Shown: piece after piece, positions 7,372 through 13,508 of the stretch
Position numbering within the stretch: position 1 is the stretch's first letter
Layout of the letters: the number at the start of each line of letters is the position of its first letter
Assembly (NCBI GenBank): GCA_938018045.1
Contig: CALIIP010000231.1
Coordinates: 1-13,508, forward strand
DNA from: an uncultured Flavobacteriaceae bacterium
Lineage (GTDB): Bacteria > Bacteroidota > Bacteroidia > Flavobacteriales > Flavobacteriaceae
Length of the DNA: 13,508 nt
Direction: 5' to 3'
Notes under the pieces: model-generated
The model's database searches: none
Told to the model about the DNA's origin: nothing
The model's input: only the letters and a program-made list of their open reading frames with translations
Made by a program: the position numbers and the translations under genes

Positions 7372-9087
7372 ATGAATAAATATTACACATTTTTATTTTT
7401 GCTTTGTTATTATTTCAGTTATTCCCAACTTTCTTTTCAAGATAGTTCAGGAACTGCAGGAGTTGGTGTCACTTATGGAACTAGTACTTATGGAGGAGGA
7501 GTTTCTTTCTGCGATTTTGATGGAGATGGTTGGGATGATATAACATATTCTACAACTGATGGTGAGGAAGTGTATTTTTATAAAAACAATAATGGTGTTT
7601 TTTCATTAATTGATTTAGGTATAAATGATACTTATAGAACAAAGCAAGTTATTTGGGTAGATTATGATAGTGATGGTGACAAAGACTTTTTTGCAACTAG
7701 TATTTCAGGGCTAAATAAATTTTATAGAAATGATGGGAACATGTCATTTACAGATATTACTGCTACTTGTGGACTATTTACAGATAATAAATTTACTTAT
7801 GGAGCATCTTTTGGAGATATTGATAATGATGGAGATTTAGATGTAATAATATGTAATAGAGATGATGTTACTTTCAATCAATATAATTACTTATATAGAA
7901 ATGATTCAGGAACTTTCGTAGATATAACAGTATCTGCAGGTTTAAATTTAACGAATCAACTTTCATTTATTTCTGCTTTTTTTGATTATAATAATGATGG
8001 GTTTCAAGATATATATGTAGCAAACGATAAGCATCCAAATATTAATAGATTATATGAAAATAATGGAGATAATACTTTTACAGATGTTTCAGTTGCTAGT
8101 GGTGCAGGAATCGCAATAGATGCCATGTCTACTACAATTGGTGATTATAATAATGATGGTTGGTTTGATATTTATGTAACAAACACAACAGCTGGTAATC
8201 AATTTTTGAAAAATAATGGAGATGGGACATTTACAAATATTGCAGCTTTCAATGGTACATTAATGGAGACAATTGCTTGGGGCTCAGTTTTTTTAGATGC
8301 AGATAATGATGCAGATTTAGATTTATATGTTAGTTCAATGCTTGATGGTAGTGATCAAACAAGGCTACCATCAGCTTTTTATGAAAACGATGGTACTGGT
8401 AACTATACTATTCCCTCAGGAATTGGATTTGAAAATGACACAAGAATAAGTTTTTCTAATGCAATAGGCGATTTTAATAATGATGGTTATCCAGATATTA
8501 TTGTGATGAATGATACCCAGAATAATTTTTTATGGGAAAACACAACATCCAATTCTAATAATTGGATAAAACTAAATTTAACAGGAGTTACAAGTAATAA
8601 AGATGGAATTGGCAGTAAAATAGAAATAAATGCAGGAGGAGTGTCTCAATATCGTTATACATTGAATGGAGAAGGATATATTGCTCAAAATTCAAATTCT
8701 GAATTTGTTGGAATAGGGACAGCAACTTCCATAGATTATATAAAGGTTACTTGGTTAAGTGGAACAGTTGATACATTCAGTAATGTTTCACCAAATCAAA
8801 CACTTAATATCACAGAAGGTCAATCATTATCTGTAAATGAATATAATTTATCAAATATTCAAGTATTCCCAAATCCTGTGACAGATAAGTTAAATATCGA
8901 ACTTTCAAAAACAACAGAAAGTGGTTTTAAGGTTGAATTATATGACATTTTAGGGAAGAAAGTTTTATCTGAAATGAAAGAAGGTAACTCGGCAATAATT
9001 GACTTGTCAAATTATGTCTCAGGAATTTATATGCTAAAATGTATTATTTCTGATAAAGTAATTACTAAAAAGGTTATTGTAGAGTAG
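7372..9087 (+). CDS. secreted FG-GAP/VCBS repeat protein with ASPIC/UnbV domain and T9SS sorting signal (copy 1)
   Basis: This 571-residue protein is probably exported by Sec and then carried across the outer membrane by the type IX system. Its role is unknown; related CRTAC1-like proteins are presumed calcium-stabilised, extracellular and adhesive or binding. It has a signal peptide (1-19, cleavage near SYS-Q), then seven FG-GAP/VCBS repeats whose calcium loops begin at about residues 48, 97, 149, 205, 258, 309 and 367 (for example DFDGDGWDD, DIDNDGDLD, DYNNDGWFD), forming a beta-propeller. An ASPIC/UnbV domain (about 397-482) follows, then a Por C-terminal sorting domain (about 495-571) with the typical FPNPVTDKLNI start and a GIYMLK...KKVIVE end. 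In repeat 6 the loop glycine is alanine (DADNDADLD). The next gene is a paralogue 8 bases downstream, almost certainly in the same transcript. A block at 8365-8820 is nearly identical between the two. Confidence 0.93.
   Translation: MNKYYTFLFLLCYYFSYSQLSFQDSSGTAGVGVTYGTSTYGGGVSFCDFDGDGWDDITYSTTDGEEVYFYKNNNGVFSLIDLGINDTYRTKQVIWVDYDSDGDKDFFATSISGLNKFYRNDGNMSFTDITATCGLFTDNKFTYGASFGDIDNDGDLDVIICNRDDVTFNQYNYLYRNDSGTFVDITVSAGLNLTNQLSFISAFFDYNNDGFQDIYVANDKHPNINRLYENNGDNTFTDVSVASGAGIAIDAMSTTIGDYNNDGWFDIYVTNTTAGNQFLKNNGDGTFTNIAAFNGTLMETIAWGSVFLDADNDADLDLYVSSMLDGSDQTRLPSAFYENDGTGNYTIPSGIGFENDTRISFSNAIGDFNNDGYPDIIVMNDTQNNFLWENTTSNSNNWIKLNLTGVTSNKDGIGSKIEINAGGVSQYRYTLNGEGYIAQNSNSEFVGIGTATSIDYIKVTWLSGTVDTFSNVSPNQTLNITEGQSLSVNEYNLSNIQVFPNPVTDKLNIELSKTTESGFKVELYDILGKKVLSEMKEGNSAIIDLSNYVSGIYMLKCIISDKVITKKVIVE
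8365..8820 (+). repeat. long direct repeat, copy 1 (partner 10101-10556)
   Basis: By hand alignment at a constant offset of 1736 bases, this 456-base stretch has about 18 mismatches with 10101-10556 (about 96% identity), and only 3 of 152 codons change the amino acid. It encodes the last propeller repeat and the ASPIC/UnbV domain. Flanking parts of the two genes are clearly more different (about 81-87% on the left, roughly two-thirds on the right). Confidence 0.9.
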
Positions 9088-9095
9088 ACTTAAAA

Positions 9096-10823
9096 ATGAA
9101 GCGACACGTAAAACTTATTTTATTAATTATCACAAGTTTTTCTTATGCGCAATTGTCTTTTCAAGATAGCGCATCAACTTATGGAGTTGCTGTATCTTTT
9201 GGTGCTAGTGCTGATCTTGAGGAGGCCGGAGGAGGAGTTTCTTTCTGCGATTTTGATGGAGATGGTTGGGATGACATTACATACTCTACAGTTGATGGTG
9301 AAGAAGTGTATTTTTATAAAAACAACAACGGAACTTTTGAATTAGTTGATTTAGGTATAAATGATACCTATAGAACAAAACAAGTTATTTGGATTGATTA
9401 TGATAGCGATGGAGACAAAGACTTTTTTGCTACCAGTATTTTAGGACTCAATAAATTTTACAGAAATGATGGAAATATGACATTTACTGATATTACATCA
9501 ACATGTGGGCTATTTACCGATAATAAATATACTTGGGGAGCATCATTTGGAGATATTGATAATGATGGAGATTTAGATGTAATAATTTGTAATAGAGATG
9601 TTATAACATTTAATCAATACAATTACTTATATAGAAATGATTCAGGTGTTTTTGTTGATATAACAGTCGATGCAGGCTTAAACTTAACAAATCAATTATC
9701 TCTTACGGCTTCTTTTTTTGATTATAATAATGATGGTTATCAAGATTTATATATATCAAATGACAAGTACCCTCAGATAAATAGGCTATATAAAAATAAT
9801 GCAGATAATACTTTTACAGATGTGTCAATTATTAGTGGAACTGGTATATCTGCAAATGCAATGTCAACAACCATAGGAGATTATAATAATGATGGTTGGT
9901 TTGATATTTATGTAACTAACACTACTGAAGGTAATTATTTTTTAAAAAATAATGCAGATGGTACATTTACAAATGTTGCAACTACTAATGGCACATTGAT
10001 GGAGACTATTGCTTGGGGCGCTGTTTTTTTAGATGCAGATAATGATGCAGATTTAGATTTATATGTGAGTGCAATGACAGATGGTAGTGATCCAACAAGA
10101 CTACCATCAGCTTTTTATGAAAACGATGGTACTGGTAACTACACTATTCCTTCAGGAATTGGATTTGAAAATGATACAAGAATAAGTTTTTCTAATGCAA
10201 TAGGCGATTTTAATAATGATGGTTATCCAGATATTATTGTGATGAATGATACTCAGAATAACTTTTTATGGGAAAACACAACATCCAATTCTAATAATTG
10301 GATAAAACTAAATTTAACAGGAGTTACAAGTAATAAAGATGGAATTGGCAGTAAAATCGAAATAAATGTTGGAGGAACTTCTCAATATCGCTATACATTG
10401 AATGGAGAAGGTTATATTGGTCAAAATTCAAATTCTGAATTTGTTGGAATAGGGACAGCAACTTCCATAGATTATATTAAGGTTACTTGGTTAAGTGGAA
10501 CAGTTGATACATTCAGTAATGTTTCACCAAATCAAACACTTAATATTACTGAAGGAGAAACGCTATTTATAAATGAGTTTGATTTCATAACTGTTCAATT
10601 ATTTCCAAATCCAGTAACAGATAAACTTAATATCAGGCTAAGTAATAATTCAGAAACTAATTTTAAGGTAGAATTATTTAACCTTTTAGGTAAGAAAATA
10701 CTTTCTGAATCTAAAGAAGGTATTAACAATTCAATTGATTTATCAAAGTACGCTTCTGGAGTTTATTTATTAAAATGTATAGTTGCAGATAAAGTAATTA
10801 CAAAAAAAGTGGTTTTAAAATAA
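9096..10823 (+). CDS. secreted FG-GAP/VCBS repeat protein with ASPIC/UnbV domain and T9SS sorting signal (copy 2)
   Basis: This is a tandem paralogue of the preceding gene with the same architecture over 575 residues. It has a signal peptide (1-18 or so, cleavage near SYA-Q), seven FG-GAP/VCBS loops offset by +4 (first at residue 52, fourth at 209, fifth at 262), an ASPIC/UnbV domain (about 401-486) and a Por/T9SS sorting domain ending KKVVLK. It differs by a 4-residue insertion rich in Glu/Ala (ADLEEAG region, residues about 37-43), just before the first repeat. Repeat 6 again has Ala in place of the loop Gly. The start is 8 bases after the upstream stop, with an A-rich leader and no separate promoter seen, so it depends on the 7347 promoter. 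It ends 1 base before the rmuC stop on the other strand, without a terminator. Export to the cell surface is inferred from the sorting domain. The ligand is unknown. Confidence 0.93.
   Translation: MKRHVKLILLIITSFSYAQLSFQDSASTYGVAVSFGASADLEEAGGGVSFCDFDGDGWDDITYSTVDGEEVYFYKNNNGTFELVDLGINDTYRTKQVIWIDYDSDGDKDFFATSILGLNKFYRNDGNMTFTDITSTCGLFTDNKYTWGASFGDIDNDGDLDVIICNRDVITFNQYNYLYRNDSGVFVDITVDAGLNLTNQLSLTASFFDYNNDGYQDLYISNDKYPQINRLYKNNADNTFTDVSIISGTGISANAMSTTIGDYNNDGWFDIYVTNTTEGNYFLKNNADGTFTNVATTNGTLMETIAWGAVFLDADNDADLDLYVSAMTDGSDPTRLPSAFYENDGTGNYTIPSGIGFENDTRISFSNAIGDFNNDGYPDIIVMNDTQNNFLWENTTSNSNNWIKLNLTGVTSNKDGIGSKIEINVGGTSQYRYTLNGEGYIGQNSNSEFVGIGTATSIDYIKVTWLSGTVDTFSNVSPNQTLNITEGETLFINEFDFITVQLFPNPVTDKLNIRLSNNSETNFKVELFNLLGKKILSESKEGINNSIDLSKYASGVYLLKCIVADKVITKKVVLK
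10101..10556 (+). repeat. long direct repeat, copy 2 (partner 8365-8820)
   Basis: This is the second copy of the near-identical block within the downstream paralogue. Its right edge coincides with the junction between the ASPIC/UnbV domain and the linker to the T9SS signal, where similarity drops sharply. Confidence 0.9.
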
Positions 10824-10824
10824 A

Positions 10825-12153
10825 CTATTCATCCTCACTAGCGCGTTCAATAATTTTTTCTGGAAGTGATTTTTTTGCTTTAGCACCTAGTTTCTTGATT
10901 TTTTCAACTGATGTTATTAAGTTACCACGACCTTCAACCAATTTATTCATGGCACCTTTATATTCAGTTTTGGCTTCATCCATTTTTTTACCAACTTTGG
11001 TTAAATCGGTAATCAAACCTTCAAACTTATCATAAAGTGCTCCTGCTTGCCGCGCAATCTCTATCGCATTTCGTTGTTGCTTTTCGTTGTTCCACATGGT
11101 ATCAATTGTGCGTAGAGTTGCAAGTAATGTTGAAGGAGTTACAATTACAATATTTTTTTCAAAAGCCTTGTTATACAGTTGGTTATCGTTGTTTATTGCA
11201 ATTGCAAATGCAGGTTCAATAGGAACAAAAAGTAATACAAAATCTGGAGATTCTATTTGATAAAGATCTTCATATTTCTTTTCACTCAACTGACTTACAT
11301 GTCTATTTAAAGAAGCAATATGTTCTTTTAAAAATTGATCTTGTTCCTGCTCATCATCTGTATTTACAAACTGCTCATAAGCCGTTAAAGAAACTTTTGA
11401 ATCTACAATCATCTTCTTATTATCTGGTAAATGGATGATTACATCTGGACGTAAACGTTGTTGATTTCCGGTTTCGTCAGCAAAACTTTTTTCCATTTCA
11501 TATTCACGTCCTTTTTCTAATCCAGATTTTTCTAAGACGCGTTCTAAGACCAATTCCCCCCAATTTCCTTGAGTTTTAGAATCGCCCTTCAATGCTTTTG
11601 TAAGATTGATTGTTTCCTTACTCATTTGTGCATTTAATTCTCTTAAACCGATTATTTGCTGTCGTAGGGCTGCATGTCGATCAATACTTTCTTTATGTGT
11701 ATCATCAACTTTCTTTTCAAACTTTTCAATATTACTTTGCAAAGGTTTTAATATTTCTTGTAAACTCTTACTGTTTTGCTCTGCAAATTTTGTTGATTTT
11801 TCTTCTAATATTTTATTGGCGAGATTTTCAAATTCTTTAGTGAATTTTTCTTGTAAATTTTCAACTTCTTGTTTTTGAGTTGTTAATTTTTCTTGTAGAT
11901 TTTTTAAAACTTCGTCTTGACGGATATTTACACGCAATATATCTTCTTTCTCAACTTGAAGATCTTTTTGTTCTTGCTTTAATTGATTTATAATTGCTGT
12001 AGTGTTTTTCTTAACATCATCTAATTGTAGGTTACTATTCTCTAAAGATGTCTTTGTGCTTTCCAGTGATCCTTTAGCAAGTAATTTACCAATTATAAAG
12101 CCAATTACAAGTGCTAAGACTCCGATAAAAAGATATGTTAATGTTTCATTCAT
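10825..12153 (-). CDS. rmuC: DNA recombination protein RmuC homologue
   Basis: This is an RmuC-family protein. In E. coli, loss of rmuC raises inversions at short inverted repeats, and the fold is predicted to be nuclease-like. The biochemical activity is not proven for the family. The 442 residues begin with a membrane anchor (about 5-26, ending in a glycine-rich turn), then a long coiled coil (about 30-150) rich in Lys/Glu/Gln. The conserved catalytic-like domain follows, with GNWGE (196-200), RPDVIIHLP (D237) and VDSKVSLTAYEQF (D251, K253), which resemble a PD-(D/E)XK site. The basic tail KKSLPEKIIERASEDE is likely flexible. It is divergent from the acyltransferase gene with a short gap and converges on the secreted-protein pair with a single base between stop codons. 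Length and motifs fit the family well. Confidence 0.95.
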   Translation of the reverse strand: MNETLTYLFIGVLALVIGFIIGKLLAKGSLESTKTSLENSNLQLDDVKKNTTAIINQLKQEQKDLQVEKEDILRVNIRQDEVLKNLQEKLTTQKQEVENLQEKFTKEFENLANKILEEKSTKFAEQNSKSLQEILKPLQSNIEKFEKKVDDTHKESIDRHAALRQQIIGLRELNAQMSKETINLTKALKGDSKTQGNWGELVLERVLEKSGLEKGREYEMEKSFADETGNQQRLRPDVIIHLPDNKKMIVDSKVSLTAYEQFVNTDDEQEQDQFLKEHIASLNRHVSQLSEKKYEDLYQIESPDFVLLFVPIEPAFAIAINNDNQLYNKAFEKNIVIVTPSTLLATLRTIDTMWNNEKQQRNAIEIARQAGALYDKFEGLITDLTKVGKKMDEAKTEYKGAMNKLVEGRGNLITSVEKIKKLGAKAKKSLPEKIIERASEDE

Positions 12154-12188
12154 TGTGTAAAAATATTAGATTATAAAATTAAGAGTTT

Positions 12189-12196
12189 TATATTTG
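12189..12196 (+). promoter_or_regulatory. -7 element TATATTTG for the acyltransferase gene
   Basis: This is a full TAnnTTTG match 29 bases before the ATG at 12226, predicting a start of transcription near 12203 and a leader of about 23 bases. The last base is the G of a GTG codon that opens the longer reading frame, so that GTG would lie upstream of the message. No -33 TTG at the normal distance was seen. Confidence 0.6.
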
Positions 12197-12225
12197 TGTG
12201 CATAATCAAAACGTATTTTTTATTA

Positions 12226-12765
12226 ATGAGGTTTATATCAAAATTTATATTCATAACAATTTTCGGATGGAAAATTGTTGGAGAGTTTCCAAAAGAAATC
12301 AAAAAGTATGTTCTTATTGGTGCACCGCACACAAGTTGGTATGATTTTGTAATAGGTATGCTAGTAAGAAGTATAATGAAAGAGAAAATAAATTACATTG
12401 GAAAAGATTCACTTTTTAATTCTCCATTTGGATTCTTTTTTAGATGGTTAGGTGGTACACCTGTAGATAGAAGTAAAAGTAATAATTTGGTAGATGCCAT
12501 TGTTAATATATTTAACAGTAAAGATGAGTTCAGATTAGCGCTATCACCTGAAGGAACACGTAAGAAGGTCGAAAAATGGCGAACAGGTTTTTATTATATT
12601 GCTAAAGGAGCAGAAGTGCCAATTGTTATGCTATCATTTGATTTTGGCAAGAAACAGGTAGCACTTTCTAAACCATATTATATCACAGAAAATAAGGAAA
12701 AAGACTTCGAACATTTTAATGACTTTTATAAAGATGTAAAAGGTAAATTTCCTGACCAAGGGTAA
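12226..12765 (+). CDS. PlsC-like lysophospholipid/glycerolipid acyltransferase
   Basis: This is a membrane-associated acyltransferase of the PlsC superfamily, likely moving an acyl chain to a lysophospholipid or a related lipid. The exact acceptor is not deducible. The 179-residue protein has the catalytic HX4D motif HTSWYD (H35, D40), the FRWLGGTPVDR segment (73-82) that contributes to glycerol-phosphate binding, and the EGTR motif (E109-R112), followed by AKGAEVPIVMLSFD. It is shorter than typical PlsC (about 240 residues) but matches a compact Bacteroidetes group that lacks a long N-terminal membrane region; a weak hydrophobic stretch at 7-13 may dip into the membrane. An upstream in-frame GTG at 12196 would add 10 residues, but it overlaps the promoter -7 element, so the ATG at 12226 is preferred. 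It is divergent from rmuC and ends 3 bases before the stop of the convergent membrane-protein gene. Confidence 0.9.
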   Translation: MRFISKFIFITIFGWKIVGEFPKEIKKYVLIGAPHTSWYDFVIGMLVRSIMKEKINYIGKDSLFNSPFGFFFRWLGGTPVDRSKSNNLVDAIVNIFNSKDEFRLALSPEGTRKKVEKWRTGFYYIAKGAEVPIVMLSFDFGKKQVALSKPYYITENKEKDFEHFNDFYKDVKGKFPDQG

Positions 12766-12768
12766 TTA

Positions 12769-13311
12769 TTATTTATTAATAACTTTTTGTAATAGTGATG
12801 GAATTGTAACATCATTTTCACTTTTCGATATTAACATTTTCAAAAATGATTTTAAATCTTGTAAATTATATTCTTTCAAATTTATTTCAACATCTTTTCC
12901 GTTAAAACGGAGAACTATATCTTTTGAAAGTTTATCATAAAATATTTTTTCCAAGTCACTAACTTCTTTAGGTTTATAATCAAAACCTATGAAATGAACA
13001 AAATTATTTTTTATATAAATAACAACTGGTTTCTTATATTTATAATAGAAATGTAGAAATAAATCATGAATAATATTTATCCAAAGAACAGGAGTTATTA
13101 ACAGAACAGTTGCAGTATTAATTGAAAAGAGAAAAAGTGTAATTAGTGAAATAATAGATACCTCCCAAACTTTAAATTTCTTTTGTATCTTTTTAATACC
13201 TATTTCATAATCTTCTACTTTTTTATATTTAGATAATTTCCAATATAGTGATATGATAAAAATTATAAATAATAGAATCCATAATAATATGCTAATAGTT
13301 TTATCTGACAT
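12769..13311 (-). CDS. membrane protein of unknown function, coupled to gcvT
   Basis: I do not recognise this 180-residue protein. It has a hydrophobic helix near 6-24, a basic linker (25-49) and a second hydrophobic region at about 51-86 that could form one long or two short membrane helices. A soluble C-terminal part of about 90 residues (YKKPVVIYIKNNFVHFIGF onward) has alternating beta-strand character and then helices. The layout of two helices followed by a small beta-rich domain recalls bacterial PH-like membrane proteins, but that is only a resemblance. The ATG lies 2 bases after the gcvT stop on the same strand, which strongly suggests co-transcription and translational coupling. Very low GC and Lys/Ile/Asn-rich codon use make it slightly more AT-rich than its neighbours. 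The gene ends 3 bases from the acyltransferase stop. Confidence 0.75.
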   Translation of the reverse strand: MSDKTISILLWILLFIIFIISLYWKLSKYKKVEDYEIGIKKIQKKFKVWEVSIISLITLFLFSINTATVLLITPVLWINIIHDLFLHFYYKYKKPVVIYIKNNFVHFIGFDYKPKEVSDLEKIFYDKLSKDIVLRFNGKDVEINLKEYNLQDLKSFLKMLISKSENDVTIPSLLQKVINK

Positions 13312-13313
13312 AA

Positions 13314-13508
13314 TTAACCTTTATAAAACGGCAACTTAACAACCGTAGCAGGAATAGCTTTTTTACGAACTTGTATATAAATTTTACTGCCAGATTTAGC
13401 CATAATCCTCGGCACATAACCCATTCCAATACCTTTCTTTATACTCGGACTCATAGTTCCAGAAGTTACAACACCAATTTTATTTCCGTTGCCATCAACA
13501 ATATCATA
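13314..13508 (-). CDS. gcvT: glycine cleavage system T-protein (aminomethyltransferase), C-terminal part only
   Basis: The 64 C-terminal residues of a minus-strand gene run off the right edge of the window. They include IGVVTSGTMSPSIKKGIGMGYVP, given here only as the motif pair VTSGTMSPS and GIGMGYV, typical of the C-terminal barrel of GcvT, and end in KLPFYKG before a TAA stop at 13316-13314. GcvT takes the aminomethyl group from lipoylated GcvH and, with tetrahydrofolate, releases ammonia and 5,10-methylene-tetrahydrofolate (EC 2.1.2.10). The frame is open through to the edge. The catalytic and folate-binding parts lie outside the window, so integrity of the whole gene cannot be judged. YgfZ-like relatives share the fold, but the VTSGTMSPS...GMGYV signature favours true GcvT. 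The next gene begins 2 bases downstream. Confidence 0.9.
   Translation of the reverse strand, partial: YDIVDGNGNKIGVVTSGTMSPSIKKGIGMGYVPRIMAKSGSKIYIQVRKKAIPATVVKLPFYKG

Noticed and set aside
7372..7431. Possible lipoprotein signal (FLLC) in the first secreted protein
   Set aside because: The residue before the cysteine is Leu, not Gly/Ala/Ser, and the paralogue has no cysteine there. An ordinary Sec signal cleaved at SYS-Q fits better.
9219..9236. GGAGG-like purine runs that resemble Shine-Dalgarno sites
   Set aside because: They encode Glu/Gly residues before the first propeller repeat, no start codon follows at a useful distance, and Bacteroidetes rarely rely on such sites.
9145..9345. 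Overlapping plus-strand frame inside the second secreted-protein gene
   Set aside because: It is a shifted reading of the strongly conserved FG-GAP coding sequence and contains no recognisable domain.
7984..10210. Recurring GATTATAATAATGATGG units resembling a spaced repeat array
   Set aside because: They are the coding for calcium loops of the FG-GAP repeats, in frame and irregularly spaced, and are not a CRISPR or DNA-level array.
11037..11878. Open frames on the plus strand inside rmuC
   Set aside because: They are antisense shadows of the rmuC coiled-coil and catalytic regions, Cys/Phe-rich with no domain resemblance.

Overview
The window looks like chromosomal DNA from a low-GC member of the Bacteroidetes, most likely family Flavobacteriaceae. 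Four things point there: strongly AT-rich codon use, Bacteroidetes-type promoter -7 elements (TAnnTTTG) ahead of several genes, two secreted proteins ending in a type IX secretion (Por) sorting domain, and A-rich rather than Shine-Dalgarno leaders. Genus cannot be settled from the sequence alone. There are no RNA genes, insertion sequences, CRISPR arrays or phage genes, and most of the content is conserved core metabolism and maintenance.

Layout from left to right. Positions 1-2655 hold clpB (disaggregase, minus strand) with a clear rho-independent terminator at the window edge. A 247-base divergent intergenic region, containing a perfect 7+1+7 palindrome, separates it from a YtxJ-type bacilliredoxin gene (2903-3298, plus). 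Next come two minus-strand genes: fahA (fumarylacetoacetase, last step of tyrosine degradation) and downstream of it a gene for an unrecognised lipoprotein. fahA and the plus-strand glyA (serine hydroxymethyltransferase) are divergent, and their predicted promoters interlock within about 50 bases. After glyA lies a two-gene plus-strand unit (7372-10823). It encodes tandem paralogues, both secreted FG-GAP/VCBS beta-propeller proteins with an ASPIC/UnbV domain and a T9SS C-terminal signal. The right part holds rmuC (minus), a small PlsC-like acyltransferase gene (plus), an unrecognised membrane protein gene (minus) and the 3' end of gcvT (minus), which runs off the window. The membrane protein gene starts 2 bases after the gcvT stop, so the two are probably co-transcribed.

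Functional links are modest. GlyA and the glycine cleavage T-protein both exchange glycine and methylene-tetrahydrofolate, but they are about 6 kb apart on opposite strands. FahA closes aromatic amino acid catabolism. ClpB and YtxJ are stress and redox proteins.

The most interesting signal is in the tandem secreted pair. Overall the two genes are moderately diverged, but a block of about 456 bases covering the last propeller repeat and the ASPIC/UnbV domain is about 96% identical, including at silent sites. It has an abrupt right edge, which suggests recent gene conversion. I see no convincing undescribed multi-gene system. Two start codons (the redox gene and the acyltransferase gene) are best placed downstream of the longest open frame, because a promoter -7 element lies at or inside the longer version.
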